In this document: positions 16,290 to 24,585 of the stretch, piece after piece
Position numbering within the stretch: the first letter of the stretch is position 1
How the letters are laid out: each line of letters begins with the position of its first letter
From: Streptococcus sobrinus DSM 20742 = ATCC 33478
Lineage (GTDB): Bacteria; Bacillota; Bacilli; Lactobacillales; Streptococcaceae
Reading direction: 5' to 3'
NCBI RefSeq assembly: GCF_000686605.1
Contig: NZ_JMLC01000006.1
Span: forward strand, 21,548 to 85,547
Length of the DNA stretch: 64,000 nucleotides
The notes under the pieces: generated by a model
Seen by the model: only the letters and a program-made list of their open reading frames with translations
Told to the model about the DNA's origin: nothing
The model's database searches: none
Translations under genes and position numbers: made by a program

Positions 16290-16760
16290 ATGGCTAAGTA
16301 CGGATTTTTATCGGTTCTGGAGGAGGAGCTGGAGCAGCATTTTGACTATGATTTCGCCATGGATTGGGACAAGCGAAACCACGCTGTCGAGGTAGCCTTT
16401 GCCCTTGAGGCACAGAATATCGCTGCCGTCGAAACTGTCGATGACCAGGGAGAAAGTTCCGACCAGAATGTCCTCTTTGAGGATTATGTCATCTTCTACA
16501 ATCCCCAAAAGTCAACCTTTGCTCCAGAGGACTACTTAGTAGCCATTCCCTACCAGCCCAAGAAGGGCCTGTCCCGAGAATTTCTGGCCTATTTCGCCCA
16601 AACCCTCAATGAGGTTGTGACCGAGGGCCTCAGCGACCTTATGGACTTCCTGACAGATGACAGCATCCAAGAATTCAGCCTCCATTGGGATAAGGAAGCT
16701 TTTGAAAATGGCAGAGCAGAGCTGGAAGAGACTGAGTTGTACGGGTATCCGAGGTATTAG
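16290..16760 (+). CDS. DUF3013 family protein
   Basis: A 156-residue acidic cytosolic protein matching the lactobacillales-specific DUF3013 family by its N-terminus (MAKYGFLSVLEEELEQHFDY, then DFAMDWDKRNHAVEVAF) and its length. No signal peptide or membrane segment is seen and no catalytic motif is evident; the function is unknown. The ribosome site GAAGGAG stands 6-7 bases before the ATG. It is divergent from rarA, with a short shared promoter region (16210-16289). The AT-rich accessory pair begins 70 bases downstream, so this gene probably marks the conserved edge of an insertion point. Confidence 0.85.
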   Translation: MAKYGFLSVLEEELEQHFDYDFAMDWDKRNHAVEVAFALEAQNIAAVETVDDQGESSDQNVLFEDYVIFYNPQKSTFAPEDYLVAIPYQPKKGLSREFLAYFAQTLNEVVTEGLSDLMDFLTDDSIQEFSLHWDKEAFENGRAELEETELYGYPRY

Positions 16761-16830
16761 AAACTTAGTTGTAAGGAAAAATCAAATTATGAATAATATA
16801 TTGTAGGTAGAAAAATTATGGAGGAAACTC

Positions 16831-17877
16831 ATGAAAAATGATGTAATTCAAAAAGTTCCAATAGGAACTTTAAATTTTCAGGATCCTTTTTTTAATTCGT
16901 TGAGAGATGATTATGATGGATTTGATGATTGGCTCTATCGGAAATCCAATGAGGAAGCTTACGTATTGATAGATCAAAATCGGTTATTGGGATTTCTTTA
17001 TCTTAAGGATGAATATGAAGCAGATAGCAGCATTAATCCTTTCTTTAATGAGAGACGCCGTTTAAAAATTGGAACATTTAAAATTAATTCTCATGGAACA
17101 GTCCTTGGACAGCGCTTTTTAAGTATTATTTTGAGGAAGATGATAAATGAAGGTCATGATTTTACTTATGTTACATTATTTTCAAAGCAAGAAAGATTAA
17201 GAAGGCTTTTTGAGCGATTTGGTTTTCGACAATGGGGATGCAAAAGTAATGGGGAATTAGTCTATTTTAAAGATTTAACGGTTTTCGATAATCTGTATAA
17301 GGATTTTCCAAGATTCAATCTATCAGGAAATACACAAAAGTATCTATTAGGAATTCATCCTAATTTCCATACTAAATTATTTCCTTTCTCAAGGTTACAC
17401 ACCGAACGAAACCACTTAGTGGAAGATCTATCTTTTACAAATACAAGTGAAAAAGTCTACCTTTGTAAAATGCAGGGTGTTCTGAATATGAATTCAGGAG
17501 ATTTAGTCGTTATATATCGAACATCTGAAAATGGGAAATCCGCAGAATACAGTTCTGTTGCAACTTCAATCTGTACAGTTCTTGAAGTTATAAATATAGA
17601 TAAGTTTAGTTCATTGGAAGATTTCCTTCGGTATTGTGGAAAGGGTACAATCTTTTCTGAGAGTGAATTGATTAAGTTTTGGAATAATAATCGTTATCCT
17701 TATATCATTAAGATGCTATATAATGCACCTCTACAAAAACGGATTATCAGAAAAAAATTAATTGAACAAGTTGGACTTGATAGAAATAATTATTTTGGTT
17801 ACCTCTCTTTAACGGATAATCAGTTCAACAAAGTTTTAGAAATGGGTGAAATAAATGAAAGCTTTATTATCAATTAA
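16831..17877 (+). CDS. GNAT acetyltransferase-like domain fused to a PUA/EVE-like domain
   Basis: A 348-residue two-domain protein. Residues 1-150 look like a GNAT fold: EAYVLIDQNRLLGFLYLKDEY, IGTFKINSHGTVLGQRFLSIIL and RLRRLFERFGFRQWG are the usual strand, CoA-loop and tail. Residues about 175-348 look like a PUA/EVE-superfamily nucleic-acid sensor (NSGDLVVIYRT, YSSVATSICTVLEVI, FSSLEDFLRYCGKGTIFSE, YIIKMLYNAPLQKRI). GGAGG precedes the ATG. The next gene, an ASCH-domain protein, starts 23 bases before this one stops, so the pair is tightly coupled. Both are visibly richer in A+T than DUF3013 and prmA on either side, which suggests horizontal transfer. The domain assignment is by eye; function unknown. 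Confidence 0.75.
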   Translation: MKNDVIQKVPIGTLNFQDPFFNSLRDDYDGFDDWLYRKSNEEAYVLIDQNRLLGFLYLKDEYEADSSINPFFNERRRLKIGTFKINSHGTVLGQRFLSIILRKMINEGHDFTYVTLFSKQERLRRLFERFGFRQWGCKSNGELVYFKDLTVFDNLYKDFPRFNLSGNTQKYLLGIHPNFHTKLFPFSRLHTERNHLVEDLSFTNTSEKVYLCKMQGVLNMNSGDLVVIYRTSENGKSAEYSSVATSICTVLEVINIDKFSSLEDFLRYCGKGTIFSESELIKFWNNNRYPYIIKMLYNAPLQKRIIRKKLIEQVGLDRNNYFGYLSLTDNQFNKVLEMGEINESFIIN

Positions 17878-18235
17878 GCCAGAATTTGTTGAAGAAATAA
17901 TTGAAGGAAGAAAAAAATTTGAATACAGAAAAAAAGTGTTCAAACGTTCAGACGTTTCGTCTATCGTAGTTTATGCAACTAAGCCATATGGGAAAGTTGT
18001 AGGTGAATTTGAAATAGCTGATATTATAGAAGAAAGTATTGATCAACTTTGGGATAATACCAAAAGATTTTCTGGAATTACAGAAGAATTTTTCTATGAC
18101 TACTTTAAAGACAAAGAGAGTGGTTTTGCTATAAAAATAGAAAAATTTATACGCTACGAAAAACCGTTAGAGTTATCAGAGTTTGACTCTAGCATCAGAG
18201 TTGCACCACAATCATTTTGTTACATTGGAGATTGA
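17855..18235 (+). CDS. ASCH-domain protein
   Basis: A 126-residue protein that is essentially one ASCH (PUA-like) domain: MKALLSIKPEFVEEIIEGRK with the following KFEYRKK, then VVYATKPYGKVVGEFEI. The N-terminal K-P-x-(8)-G-x-K-x-x-E-x-R pattern is the ASCH hallmark. Such domains bind RNA or modified nucleotides, and some have ribonuclease activity. It overlaps the upstream GNAT/PUA gene by 23 bases and shares its low GC. No other gene follows in the unit; the spacer 18236-18412 contains a short GGGGAGA/TCTCCCC-type hairpin at about 18262-18312. Cargo of a small acquired module is my inference. Confidence 0.82.
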   Translation: MKALLSIKPEFVEEIIEGRKKFEYRKKVFKRSDVSSIVVYATKPYGKVVGEFEIADIIEESIDQLWDNTKRFSGITEEFFYDYFKDKESGFAIKIEKFIRYEKPLELSEFDSSIRVAPQSFCYIGD

Positions 18236-18412
18236 GCCATTGATAATATGAAATCCTGAATAGGGAGATGGGGAAAGAGTACAATCACTTCAGCGATATC
18301 TCCTCTCCCCCATCTATGCTATAATGAACATACTGTAAATTAAAGATTTAAGGGCGTTTGGCAGGTTGCAGTTTAGAGGCTTGTTGGCGTTTGGATTTCT
18401 AGGAGGTTTATC

Positions 18413-19366
18413 ATGGACAAGTGGCAAGAGTTGACGGTGGCGGTCAATCGGGAGGCTCAGGAGGCGGTTGCTAATATTTTGGTGGAATCAGGTAGCCAGG
18501 GTGTGGCTATTGAGGATAGTGCTGACTATCTGGGTCCTGTTGGCAAGTATGGTGAGCTCTTTCCAGAGGTCGTGCAGTCTGAGACGGTTAAAATTACGGC
18601 CTATTACCCTGATTCTATGGATATTGAGGCAATCAAGGATCAGGTCAATCAGGCTATCCAGCACTTGCCAGAATTTGGCTTGAAGATGGGTCAGACCCAC
18701 CTATCTAGCCATGAATTGGCCGAGGAAGACTGGGCGGAAAATTGGAAGAAGTACTACAAACCAACTCGAATCAGCCATGATTTGACCATTGTCCCCTCTT
18801 GGACGGATTACCAAGTTGGAGCTGGAGAAAAGATTATCAAGCTGGACCCTGGTATGGCCTTTGGAACTGGTACCCATCCGACGACCGAGATGAGTCTCTA
18901 CGCCCTGGAGCAGGTTCTGCGTGGCGGTGAGACTGTCCTAGATGTTGGAACCGGTTCGGGCGTGCTCTCCATTGCCAGCTCCCTCCTCGGGGCCAAGGAC
19001 ATCTACGCCTACGACCTAGATGATGTAGCTGTGCGGGTGGCTCAGGAAAATATCGACCTCAACCCTGACATGGCCAACATTCATGTGGCTGCGGGCAACC
19101 TCTTGGAGGGCGTGCAGCAGGAGGCGGATGTTATTGTGGCCAATATTCTAGCTGATATCTTGGTAAAATTGACTGATGATGCCTACCGTCTGGTCAAAGA
19201 CCAGGGCTATCTGATTCTTTCAGGGATTATCGCCGACAAGTTGGATCTGGTCTTGGAAGCAGCCTACAGCAGTGGTTTCTTACTGGAGACCCAGATGGTT
19301 CAAGGAGAGTGGAATACCCTGATTTTCAAAAAGACCGATGACCTGTCGGGCGTGATTGGAGGCTAA
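18413..19366 (+). CDS. prmA: Ribosomal protein L11 methyltransferase
   Basis: A 317-residue SAM-dependent methyltransferase that trimethylates ribosomal protein L11. The N-terminal substrate-recognition domain ([20 protein letters not shown]) is followed by [14 protein letters not shown] and the SAM-binding motif [15 protein letters not shown] (about residues 178-192). NPPY-type chemistry is replaced by [14 protein letters not shown], as usual in PrmA. AGGAGG precedes the ATG. It is the first gene of a prmA-membrane protein-rsmE unit (spacing 6 bases, then overlap). Confidence 0.95.
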   Translation: MDKWQELTVAVNREAQEAVANILVESGSQGVAIEDSADYLGPVGKYGELFPEVVQSETVKITAYYPDSMDIEAIKDQVNQAIQHLPEFGLKMGQTHLSSHELAEEDWAENWKKYYKPTRISHDLTIVPSWTDYQVGAGEKIIKLDPGMAFGTGTHPTTEMSLYALEQVLRGGETVLDVGTGSGVLSIASSLLGAKDIYAYDLDDVAVRVAQENIDLNPDMANIHVAAGNLLEGVQQEADVIVANILADILVKLTDDAYRLVKDQGYLILSGIIADKLDLVLEAAYSSGFLLETQMVQGEWNTLIFKKTDDLSGVIGG

Positions 19367-19372
19367 GAATAA

Positions 19373-20329
19373 GTGACGGCGACAAAAAAGTCAGCGACAA
19401 CCCTAAATGCTAATTATTTCAAATCATTAGTTACGACTCGTGCTTCTATGGGAATGTTAGTGCTAGGGATTGCAGGTTTTGCACTGGCAGGAATTGATTA
19501 TTTACTCCACTCCTTAACGGTGATTTACTATGGTGTTACCCCTCCTCAAGATGTGATTTCAATCATTTCATTGGTTTGTCTTGTATTTATGGCGATTTCT
19601 TTTTTGATATATCCAATTGCTCCTCTAAGACACTTCTTCTATCGTCATCAGCGATTTAGTTCTCTTTGGCAATTAAGCTTTGTTTTCTTGTTTTATCTGA
19701 CTCTAGTGATCTTATCTGCTATCCTTTTTTTGGCTGAAAAAAATATGTTAGATATTTATGGTTCCCGCTGGTCTTTGCTTTCCTTGATAGGTGGGAGTTT
19801 GCTTTACTTTTCCTGTCTAGCCTACAATGTATTTTGGCTACGAAAGGAATTGACCAAGGGGATGAGCCAAGAGCGCACCCAAAAGAACTTTCTAGCTGCT
19901 TCGTCAGTCTCTTCACCAGGCACTTTGTTGTTGATTTTCGGCGTAACCATGCTCGCACCTATTTTAATAAAGGAATCATTGGTGGCTGGCTTAGGATTAT
20001 CATGTTTTATTCTGTTTACAGTTGTTTTTTCTCGACTTCATGTAGAATATGGCTATGCAGCCATTTTAAAGTGGCAAAGTCAAGACTATTGGGGAGAATA
20101 CCTTCCAACTCCTAAAGAAGAAATTAATTTCAAACCAATAAGAACCTTTATTCGGATTGCTCTAGAAGTGCTTCTTTTCCTAGCTGTCATCATTTTTGGA
20201 GGTGAGATGGTTGAACAAGGAATTATGCCAGCTCTTCTTGGCCGTGGTTTAGTAATTGGTTTTATCATTTATTGGCTTGTCCGCATCCTTCTCTGGGGAA
20301 TTAAAAAGAATAATAGGAAGGAGCGGTGA
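19373..20329 (+). CDS. Multi-pass membrane protein, unknown
   Basis: A 318-residue protein with about eight hydrophobic segments. It begins at GTG 19373, ten bases after GGAGG in the end of prmA. The N-terminal 20 residues are polar (TATKKSATTLNANYFKSLVT), then segments pair as GMLVLGIAGFALAGIDYLL, VISIISLVCLVFMAISFLI and so on. Between segments 5 and 6 lies a basic cytosolic loop (LRKELTKGMSQERTQKNF). No catalytic motif is recognised. The stop overlaps rsmE by one base, so it is coupled with the rRNA methyltransferase although a shared function is not evident. Its codon usage looks more AT-rich than that of its partners. Confidence 0.75.
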   Translation: MTATKKSATTLNANYFKSLVTTRASMGMLVLGIAGFALAGIDYLLHSLTVIYYGVTPPQDVISIISLVCLVFMAISFLIYPIAPLRHFFYRHQRFSSLWQLSFVFLFYLTLVILSAILFLAEKNMLDIYGSRWSLLSLIGGSLLYFSCLAYNVFWLRKELTKGMSQERTQKNFLAASSVSSPGTLLLIFGVTMLAPILIKESLVAGLGLSCFILFTVVFSRLHVEYGYAAILKWQSQDYWGEYLPTPKEEINFKPIRTFIRIALEVLLFLAVIIFGGEMVEQGIMPALLGRGLVIGFIIYWLVRILLWGIKKNNRKER

Positions 20330-21078
20330 TGCAACAGTATTTTATCAAAGGCCAGCCAGACAATCTCTTAACCATTAAGGATAAAGATACGGCCAAACAC
20401 ATGTTTCAAGTCATGCGTCTGAAGGAAAAGGATCAGGTTGTCCTCGTTTTTGACGACGGCATTAAACATTTGGCCAAGGTAACGGATCCGACTCAGCAAA
20501 CCTTGGAGCTGATAAAGGAGCTTGAGGATAATGTTGAACTACCGGTCTCAGTCACCATCGCCTCGGGCTTTCCCAAGGGGGATAAGCTGGATTGGATTAC
20601 GCAAAAGGCCACAGAACTAGGGGCAGAGGCCATCTGGGCCTTCCCAGCTGATTGGTCGGTTGTCAAATGGGATGGCAAAAAGCTAGCTAAGAAGGAAGAA
20701 AAGTTAGCGAAAATCGCTCTGGGAGCGGCCCAACAGTCCAAGCGTAACCATCTACCCCAGGTTAAGCTCTTTGAGAAGAAGATTGACTTTATTGACTGTT
20801 TTTCTGACTTTGATAAGATTTTCCTAGCCTATGAGGAAACGGCCAAATCGGGGCAGTTGACGACTCTGGCCAAGGAGCTCAACCAGATCCAAGCAGGTGA
20901 CAAGCTTCTCTTTATCTTTGGGCCCGAAGGAGGCGTGTCTCCAGAAGAAGTCGCTGACTTCAAGGAATTTGGCGCTCTAGAAGTAGGCTTGGGTCCTCGT
21001 ATCATGCGGACCGAGACCGCTCCTCTTTATGCTCTCAGCGCCGTCAGCTATGCCTTGGAAATGAGTCAAGGCAAGTAG
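20329..21078 (+). CDS. rsmE: 16S rRNA m3U1498 methyltransferase
   Basis: A 249-residue SPOUT-class methyltransferase that methylates U1498 of 16S rRNA. The start is ATG 20329 (MQQYFIKGQPDNLLTIKD), with GGAAGGAG ahead. The family is shown by VTIASGFPKGDKLDWITQKA with the following TELGA, ALGAAQQSKRNHLPQV, and the trefoil-knot SAM site LLFIFGPEGGVSPEEV (about residues 185-200) and GLGPRIMRTETA. It overlaps the membrane protein gene by one base, and a terminator lies about 140 bases downstream. Confidence 0.95.
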   Translation: MQQYFIKGQPDNLLTIKDKDTAKHMFQVMRLKEKDQVVLVFDDGIKHLAKVTDPTQQTLELIKELEDNVELPVSVTIASGFPKGDKLDWITQKATELGAEAIWAFPADWSVVKWDGKKLAKKEEKLAKIALGAAQQSKRNHLPQVKLFEKKIDFIDCFSDFDKIFLAYEETAKSGQLTTLAKELNQIQAGDKLLFIFGPEGGVSPEEVADFKEFGALEVGLGPRIMRTETAPLYALSAVSYALEMSQGK

Positions 21079-21530
21079 GGTTCCAATTAGATTTGTTAGG
21101 CAGTCGATTTTTGACTCCTTCATGCTTGGCTGATAAACCATTTTATCAGCATCTTGAGAGTGATAGAAGAAGGCCAGCAAAGCCACTGGTTTAAATTTTA
21201 TTGGGATAAAAATATGGGGACTAGGAATCAAACTTTAGTCTCTTTTTTAGCTAGTCTTTCCGCTTCCGATAGTTGCAGCTGTTAGGGAAATCAGTCGCCC
21301 TTGCTCGGGTTCTAAGCTTTTGAAATCCTAAATCTTTCTAGTCAAACAAAATGAAATTTTCATCTTCTTTTGTGAAAATAATTTGGGTTTTCTTCTATCT
21401 TTTCTTAGAGGTCAAAAAGTGTTAAAATTAAGGCAACTTAGGTCTCTAAAGATAGTTTCCGATAGGTTTGGCAGAGCCTAATCTGGGAGAATTTTAGGAT
21501 CGGATACAAGTTTTAGTTAGAGGTGGAAAT
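21079..21530 (+). terminator. Spacer rsmE-rel with a terminator at 21217-21248
   Basis: GGGACTA (21217-21223) pairs with TAGTCTC (21236-21242) and is followed by T6. The rest of this 450-base spacer holds no gene. A TAAAAT-type -10 near 21423 could serve rel, but no clear -35 is seen. Confidence 0.6.
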
Positions 21531-23753
21531 ATGGCAACTAACCCAAATTTAAGTGGGCCAGAAGTTATTGAGCTTGTCAAAGGCTATATGACCGATGATG
21601 ATGTAGCACTAGTACAGAAGGCTTTAGACTATGCGACAGAAGCCCATAAAGAACAAAAACGCCAGTCAGGGGAACCTTACATCATTCATCCCATCCAGGT
21701 TGCGGGGATTTTGGCTGGTTTACAGTTGGATGCTACCAGTGTTGCCTGTGGTTTTCTTCACGATGTGGTTGAGGATACAGAGGTCACTTTAGAGGACTTG
21801 GAAAGAGATTTTGGCCTAAAAATTAGCCAGATTGTTGATGGGGTCACCAAACTTGGTAAGGTCAAGTATAAATCCCATGAAGAGCAATTGGCTGAAAACC
21901 ACCGCAAAATGCTTATGGCCATGTCCAAGGATATTCGAGTTATCCTGGTTAAATTAGCTGACCGCCTTCATAATATGCGGACTCTAAAACATTTACGGCC
22001 GGATAAACAAAAACGTATATCTCGCGAAACCATGGAAATCTATGCTCCTCTGGCCCATCGTTTGGGGATTAGTGCCATCAAGTGGGAGCTGGAAGATTTG
22101 GCTTTCCGCTATCTCAATGAAGTAGAATTCTACAAGATTTCCCACATGATGCATGAAAAACGGCGGGAACGGGAAAGCCTAGTTGATGAAATTGTGGAAA
22201 AGATCAAGGCCTATACGGCTGAACAAGGCTTACAGGGAAAGATTTATGGTCGTCCTAAGCATATATATTCCATTTACCGTAAAATGCGGGATAAGAAAAA
22301 ACGCTTCGATCAGATTTATGATTTGATTGCCATCCGCTGTATCATGGATACGCCTAGCGATGTCTATGCCATGTTGGGCTACATTCATGAGCTCTGGCGG
22401 CCAATGCCGGGGCGTTTCAAGGATTATATTGCCAACCCTAAATCTAACGGTTACCAATCCATCCACACCACCGTCTACGGTCCCAAGGGTCCCATTGAAA
22501 TTCAAATCCGGACCCAAGAGATGCACGAAGTGGCCGAATATGGGGTTGCTGCCCATTGGGCCTATAAAAAAGGTATCAAGGGCAAGGTTGACGCCCAAGA
22601 ATCTGCTATCGGGATGAACTGGATTCAGGATCTAGTTGAGCTGCAGGCAGGCTCTAATGGGGATGCTCAGGAATTCGTTGATTCGGTCAAGGAAGACATC
22701 TTCTCTGCTCGGATTTACGTTTTCACTCCGTCGGGTGATGTTCAGGAATTGCCGAGGGATTCTGGTCCAATTGACTTTGCCTATGCCATTCACACCCAAG
22801 TTGGTGAAAAGGCCGTCGGAGCCAAGGTCAACGGCCGCATGGTCCCTCTGACAGCCAAGCTCAAAACCGGAGATGTGGTTGAAATAGTCACCAACCAGAA
22901 TTCCTTTGGACCTAGCCGCGACTGGATCAAGCTGGTCAAAACAACCAAGGCTCGCAATAAGATTCGCCAATTCTTCAAGAATCAAGATAAGGAAATGTCC
23001 ATCAGCAAGGGGCGTGACCTCTTGGTTGATTACTTCCAAGAACAGGGCTATATCGCCAATAAGTACCTAGATAAGAAGCATATTGACGAAATCCTGCCCC
23101 GTATGAGCGCCCGCAGTGAAGAGGCCCTCTATGCAGCTATCGGTTTTGGTGAGATCAGTCCAGCTGCCGTCTTTAACCGTCTAACAGAAAAAGAAAGGCG
23201 GGAAGAAGAAAGAGCCAAGGCCAAAGCAGAAGCTGATGAATTGATGAACGGCGGTGAAGTTAAGCATCAAAATAAGGATGTTCTCAAGGTTAAGAGTGAA
23301 AATGGAGTCATTATTCAAGGCTCTTCAGGTCTCTTAATGCGGATTGCCAAGTGCTGTAATCCAGTTCCCGGTGACCCAATTGAAGGCTACATCACTAAGG
23401 GGCGTGGGGTAGCTATCCACCGTGCTGATTGCCACAACATCAAAAGTCAAGATGGCTATGAGCAAAGACTGATTGATGTCGAATGGGATGGGTCTAGCCA
23501 AGCCAGTCAAGAATATCTAGCCGAAATTGATATTTACGGTCTCAACCGCTCTGGTCTCTTAAATGATATCCTGCAAATCCTTTCAACCCAGACCAAGAGT
23601 ATTTCTACGGTCAATGCTCAACCGACCAAGGATATGAAATTTGCTAATATCCATGTCAGCTTCAAAATTCCGAATTTAACCACTTTAACGACTGTTGTAG
23701 ACAAGATTAAGGTGGTTCCGGATGTCTATTCCGTAAAACGGACGAATGGTTAA
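21531..23753 (+). CDS. rel: Bifunctional (p)ppGpp synthetase/hydrolase (RSH)
   Basis: A 740-residue long RSH enzyme that makes and destroys the stringent-response alarmones. The hydrolase HD domain (about residues 45-150) has HDVVEDTEVT and ILVKLADRLHNMRTL. The synthetase domain (about 230-350) has GRPKHIYSIYRKM and RFKDYIANPKSNGYQSIHTT. TGS (about 390-450, RIYVFTPSGDVQELPRDSG), a zinc-finger region (CCNPVPGDPIEGYITKGRG) and a C-terminal ACT domain follow. AGAGGTGG is the ribosome site. dtd follows 60 bases after the stop, the common streptococcal order. All catalytic motifs look intact. Confidence 0.97.
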   Translation: MATNPNLSGPEVIELVKGYMTDDDVALVQKALDYATEAHKEQKRQSGEPYIIHPIQVAGILAGLQLDATSVACGFLHDVVEDTEVTLEDLERDFGLKISQIVDGVTKLGKVKYKSHEEQLAENHRKMLMAMSKDIRVILVKLADRLHNMRTLKHLRPDKQKRISRETMEIYAPLAHRLGISAIKWELEDLAFRYLNEVEFYKISHMMHEKRRERESLVDEIVEKIKAYTAEQGLQGKIYGRPKHIYSIYRKMRDKKKRFDQIYDLIAIRCIMDTPSDVYAMLGYIHELWRPMPGRFKDYIANPKSNGYQSIHTTVYGPKGPIEIQIRTQEMHEVAEYGVAAHWAYKKGIKGKVDAQESAIGMNWIQDLVELQAGSNGDAQEFVDSVKEDIFSARIYVFTPSGDVQELPRDSGPIDFAYAIHTQVGEKAVGAKVNGRMVPLTAKLKTGDVVEIVTNQNSFGPSRDWIKLVKTTKARNKIRQFFKNQDKEMSISKGRDLLVDYFQEQGYIANKYLDKKHIDEILPRMSARSEEALYAAIGFGEISPAAVFNRLTEKERREEERAKAKAEADELMNGGEVKHQNKDVLKVKSENGVIIQGSSGLLMRIAKCCNPVPGDPIEGYITKGRGVAIHRADCHNIKSQDGYEQRLIDVEWDGSSQASQEYLAEIDIYGLNRSGLLNDILQILSTQTKSISTVNAQPTKDMKFANIHVSFKIPNLTTLTTVVDKIKVVPDVYSVKRTNG

Positions 23754-23813
23754 AATTGCAACTATTTCTCTGATTCCAAACCTAAAACTATAGGAGGAGG
23801 CTGCTAAATTATT

Positions 23814-24257
23814 ATGAAAATAGTAGTGCAAAGGGTTAGTCAAGCTCAGGTGACTATTGGAGGAAAAACAGTCGCTTCTATTGGTCAAGGGCTTCTTTTA
23901 CTGGTTGGTATTGGTCCTGATGATGAAGCAGAGGATGTAAACTATCTGGCTCGAAAAGTCCTTAATATAAGGATCTTTTCGGATCCGGAAGACAAGATGA
24001 ACTTGTCGGTTCAAGATATCCAAGGAGAAATCCTTTCCGTATCCCAATTTACCTTATTTGCAAATACGAAAAAGGGAAATCGGCCGTCTTTTACTGAAGC
24101 AGCCTCACCCCAAATAGCCAGAAAACTCTATCAAGATTTTAACAAAATCCTTTCAAAAATCCTTCCGGTCAAGACAGGAGAGTTTGGAGCGGATATGAAA
24201 GTGTCCTTGGTTAATGATGGACCGGTTACAATTATTTTAGATAGTAAAAACCATTAA
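23814..24257 (+). CDS. dtd: D-aminoacyl-tRNA deacylase
   Basis: A 147-residue homodimeric enzyme that hydrolyses D-amino acids mis-attached to tRNA. Family marks are [15 protein letters not shown], the [17 protein letters not shown] motif (about residues 76-93) and the C-terminal [10 protein letters not shown] with its Gly-cisPro type turn. The TATAGGAGG ribosome site lies about 20 bases before the ATG at 23814; a TTG closer to it would not fit the family start. It follows rel and is probably co-transcribed, and it ends before the hairpin at 24383. Confidence 0.95.
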   Translation: MKIVVQRVSQAQVTIGGKTVASIGQGLLLLVGIGPDDEAEDVNYLARKVLNIRIFSDPEDKMNLSVQDIQGEILSVSQFTLFANTKKGNRPSFTEAASPQIARKLYQDFNKILSKILPVKTGEFGADMKVSLVNDGPVTIILDSKNH

Positions 24258-24382
24258 TGAGTCTAAATGCGTAAAGAACCTTATTTAATAAGTGTTTGGC
24301 TATTTAAATTATTCCAATCATTAAATTGTTTGCGTTTTGTAACAAAATGGTAATAAATTTGATGATTTAGGTTTTATGCAAT

Positions 24383-24421
24383 AAAGAAAAGGCTAGCTCA
24401 CAGGGCTCGGCTTTTTCTTTA
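24383..24421 (+). terminator. Terminator of rel-dtd in the 330-base spacer before the dextranase
   Basis: AAAGAAAAGGC pairs with GCTTTTTCTTT around TAGCTCACAGGGCTCG. The rest of 24258-24585 is AT-rich and holds the dextranase promoter region, but no unambiguous -35/-10 pair was found. Confidence 0.7.
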
Positions 24422-24585
24422 TTTACAAAGCCAGTAAAAATGAAATGGTTTTGGGTATGAAATTAGTCGGTGTTTTTCAAGTATTAGGGTTGTGTTTTCA
24501 TAGATTTTCAGTAAAATACACTTATGATTTTGGAGCACCTTAAACAGGTCGCTCGATCATAAAAAATTAGAAGGAGAAAAAGGCC

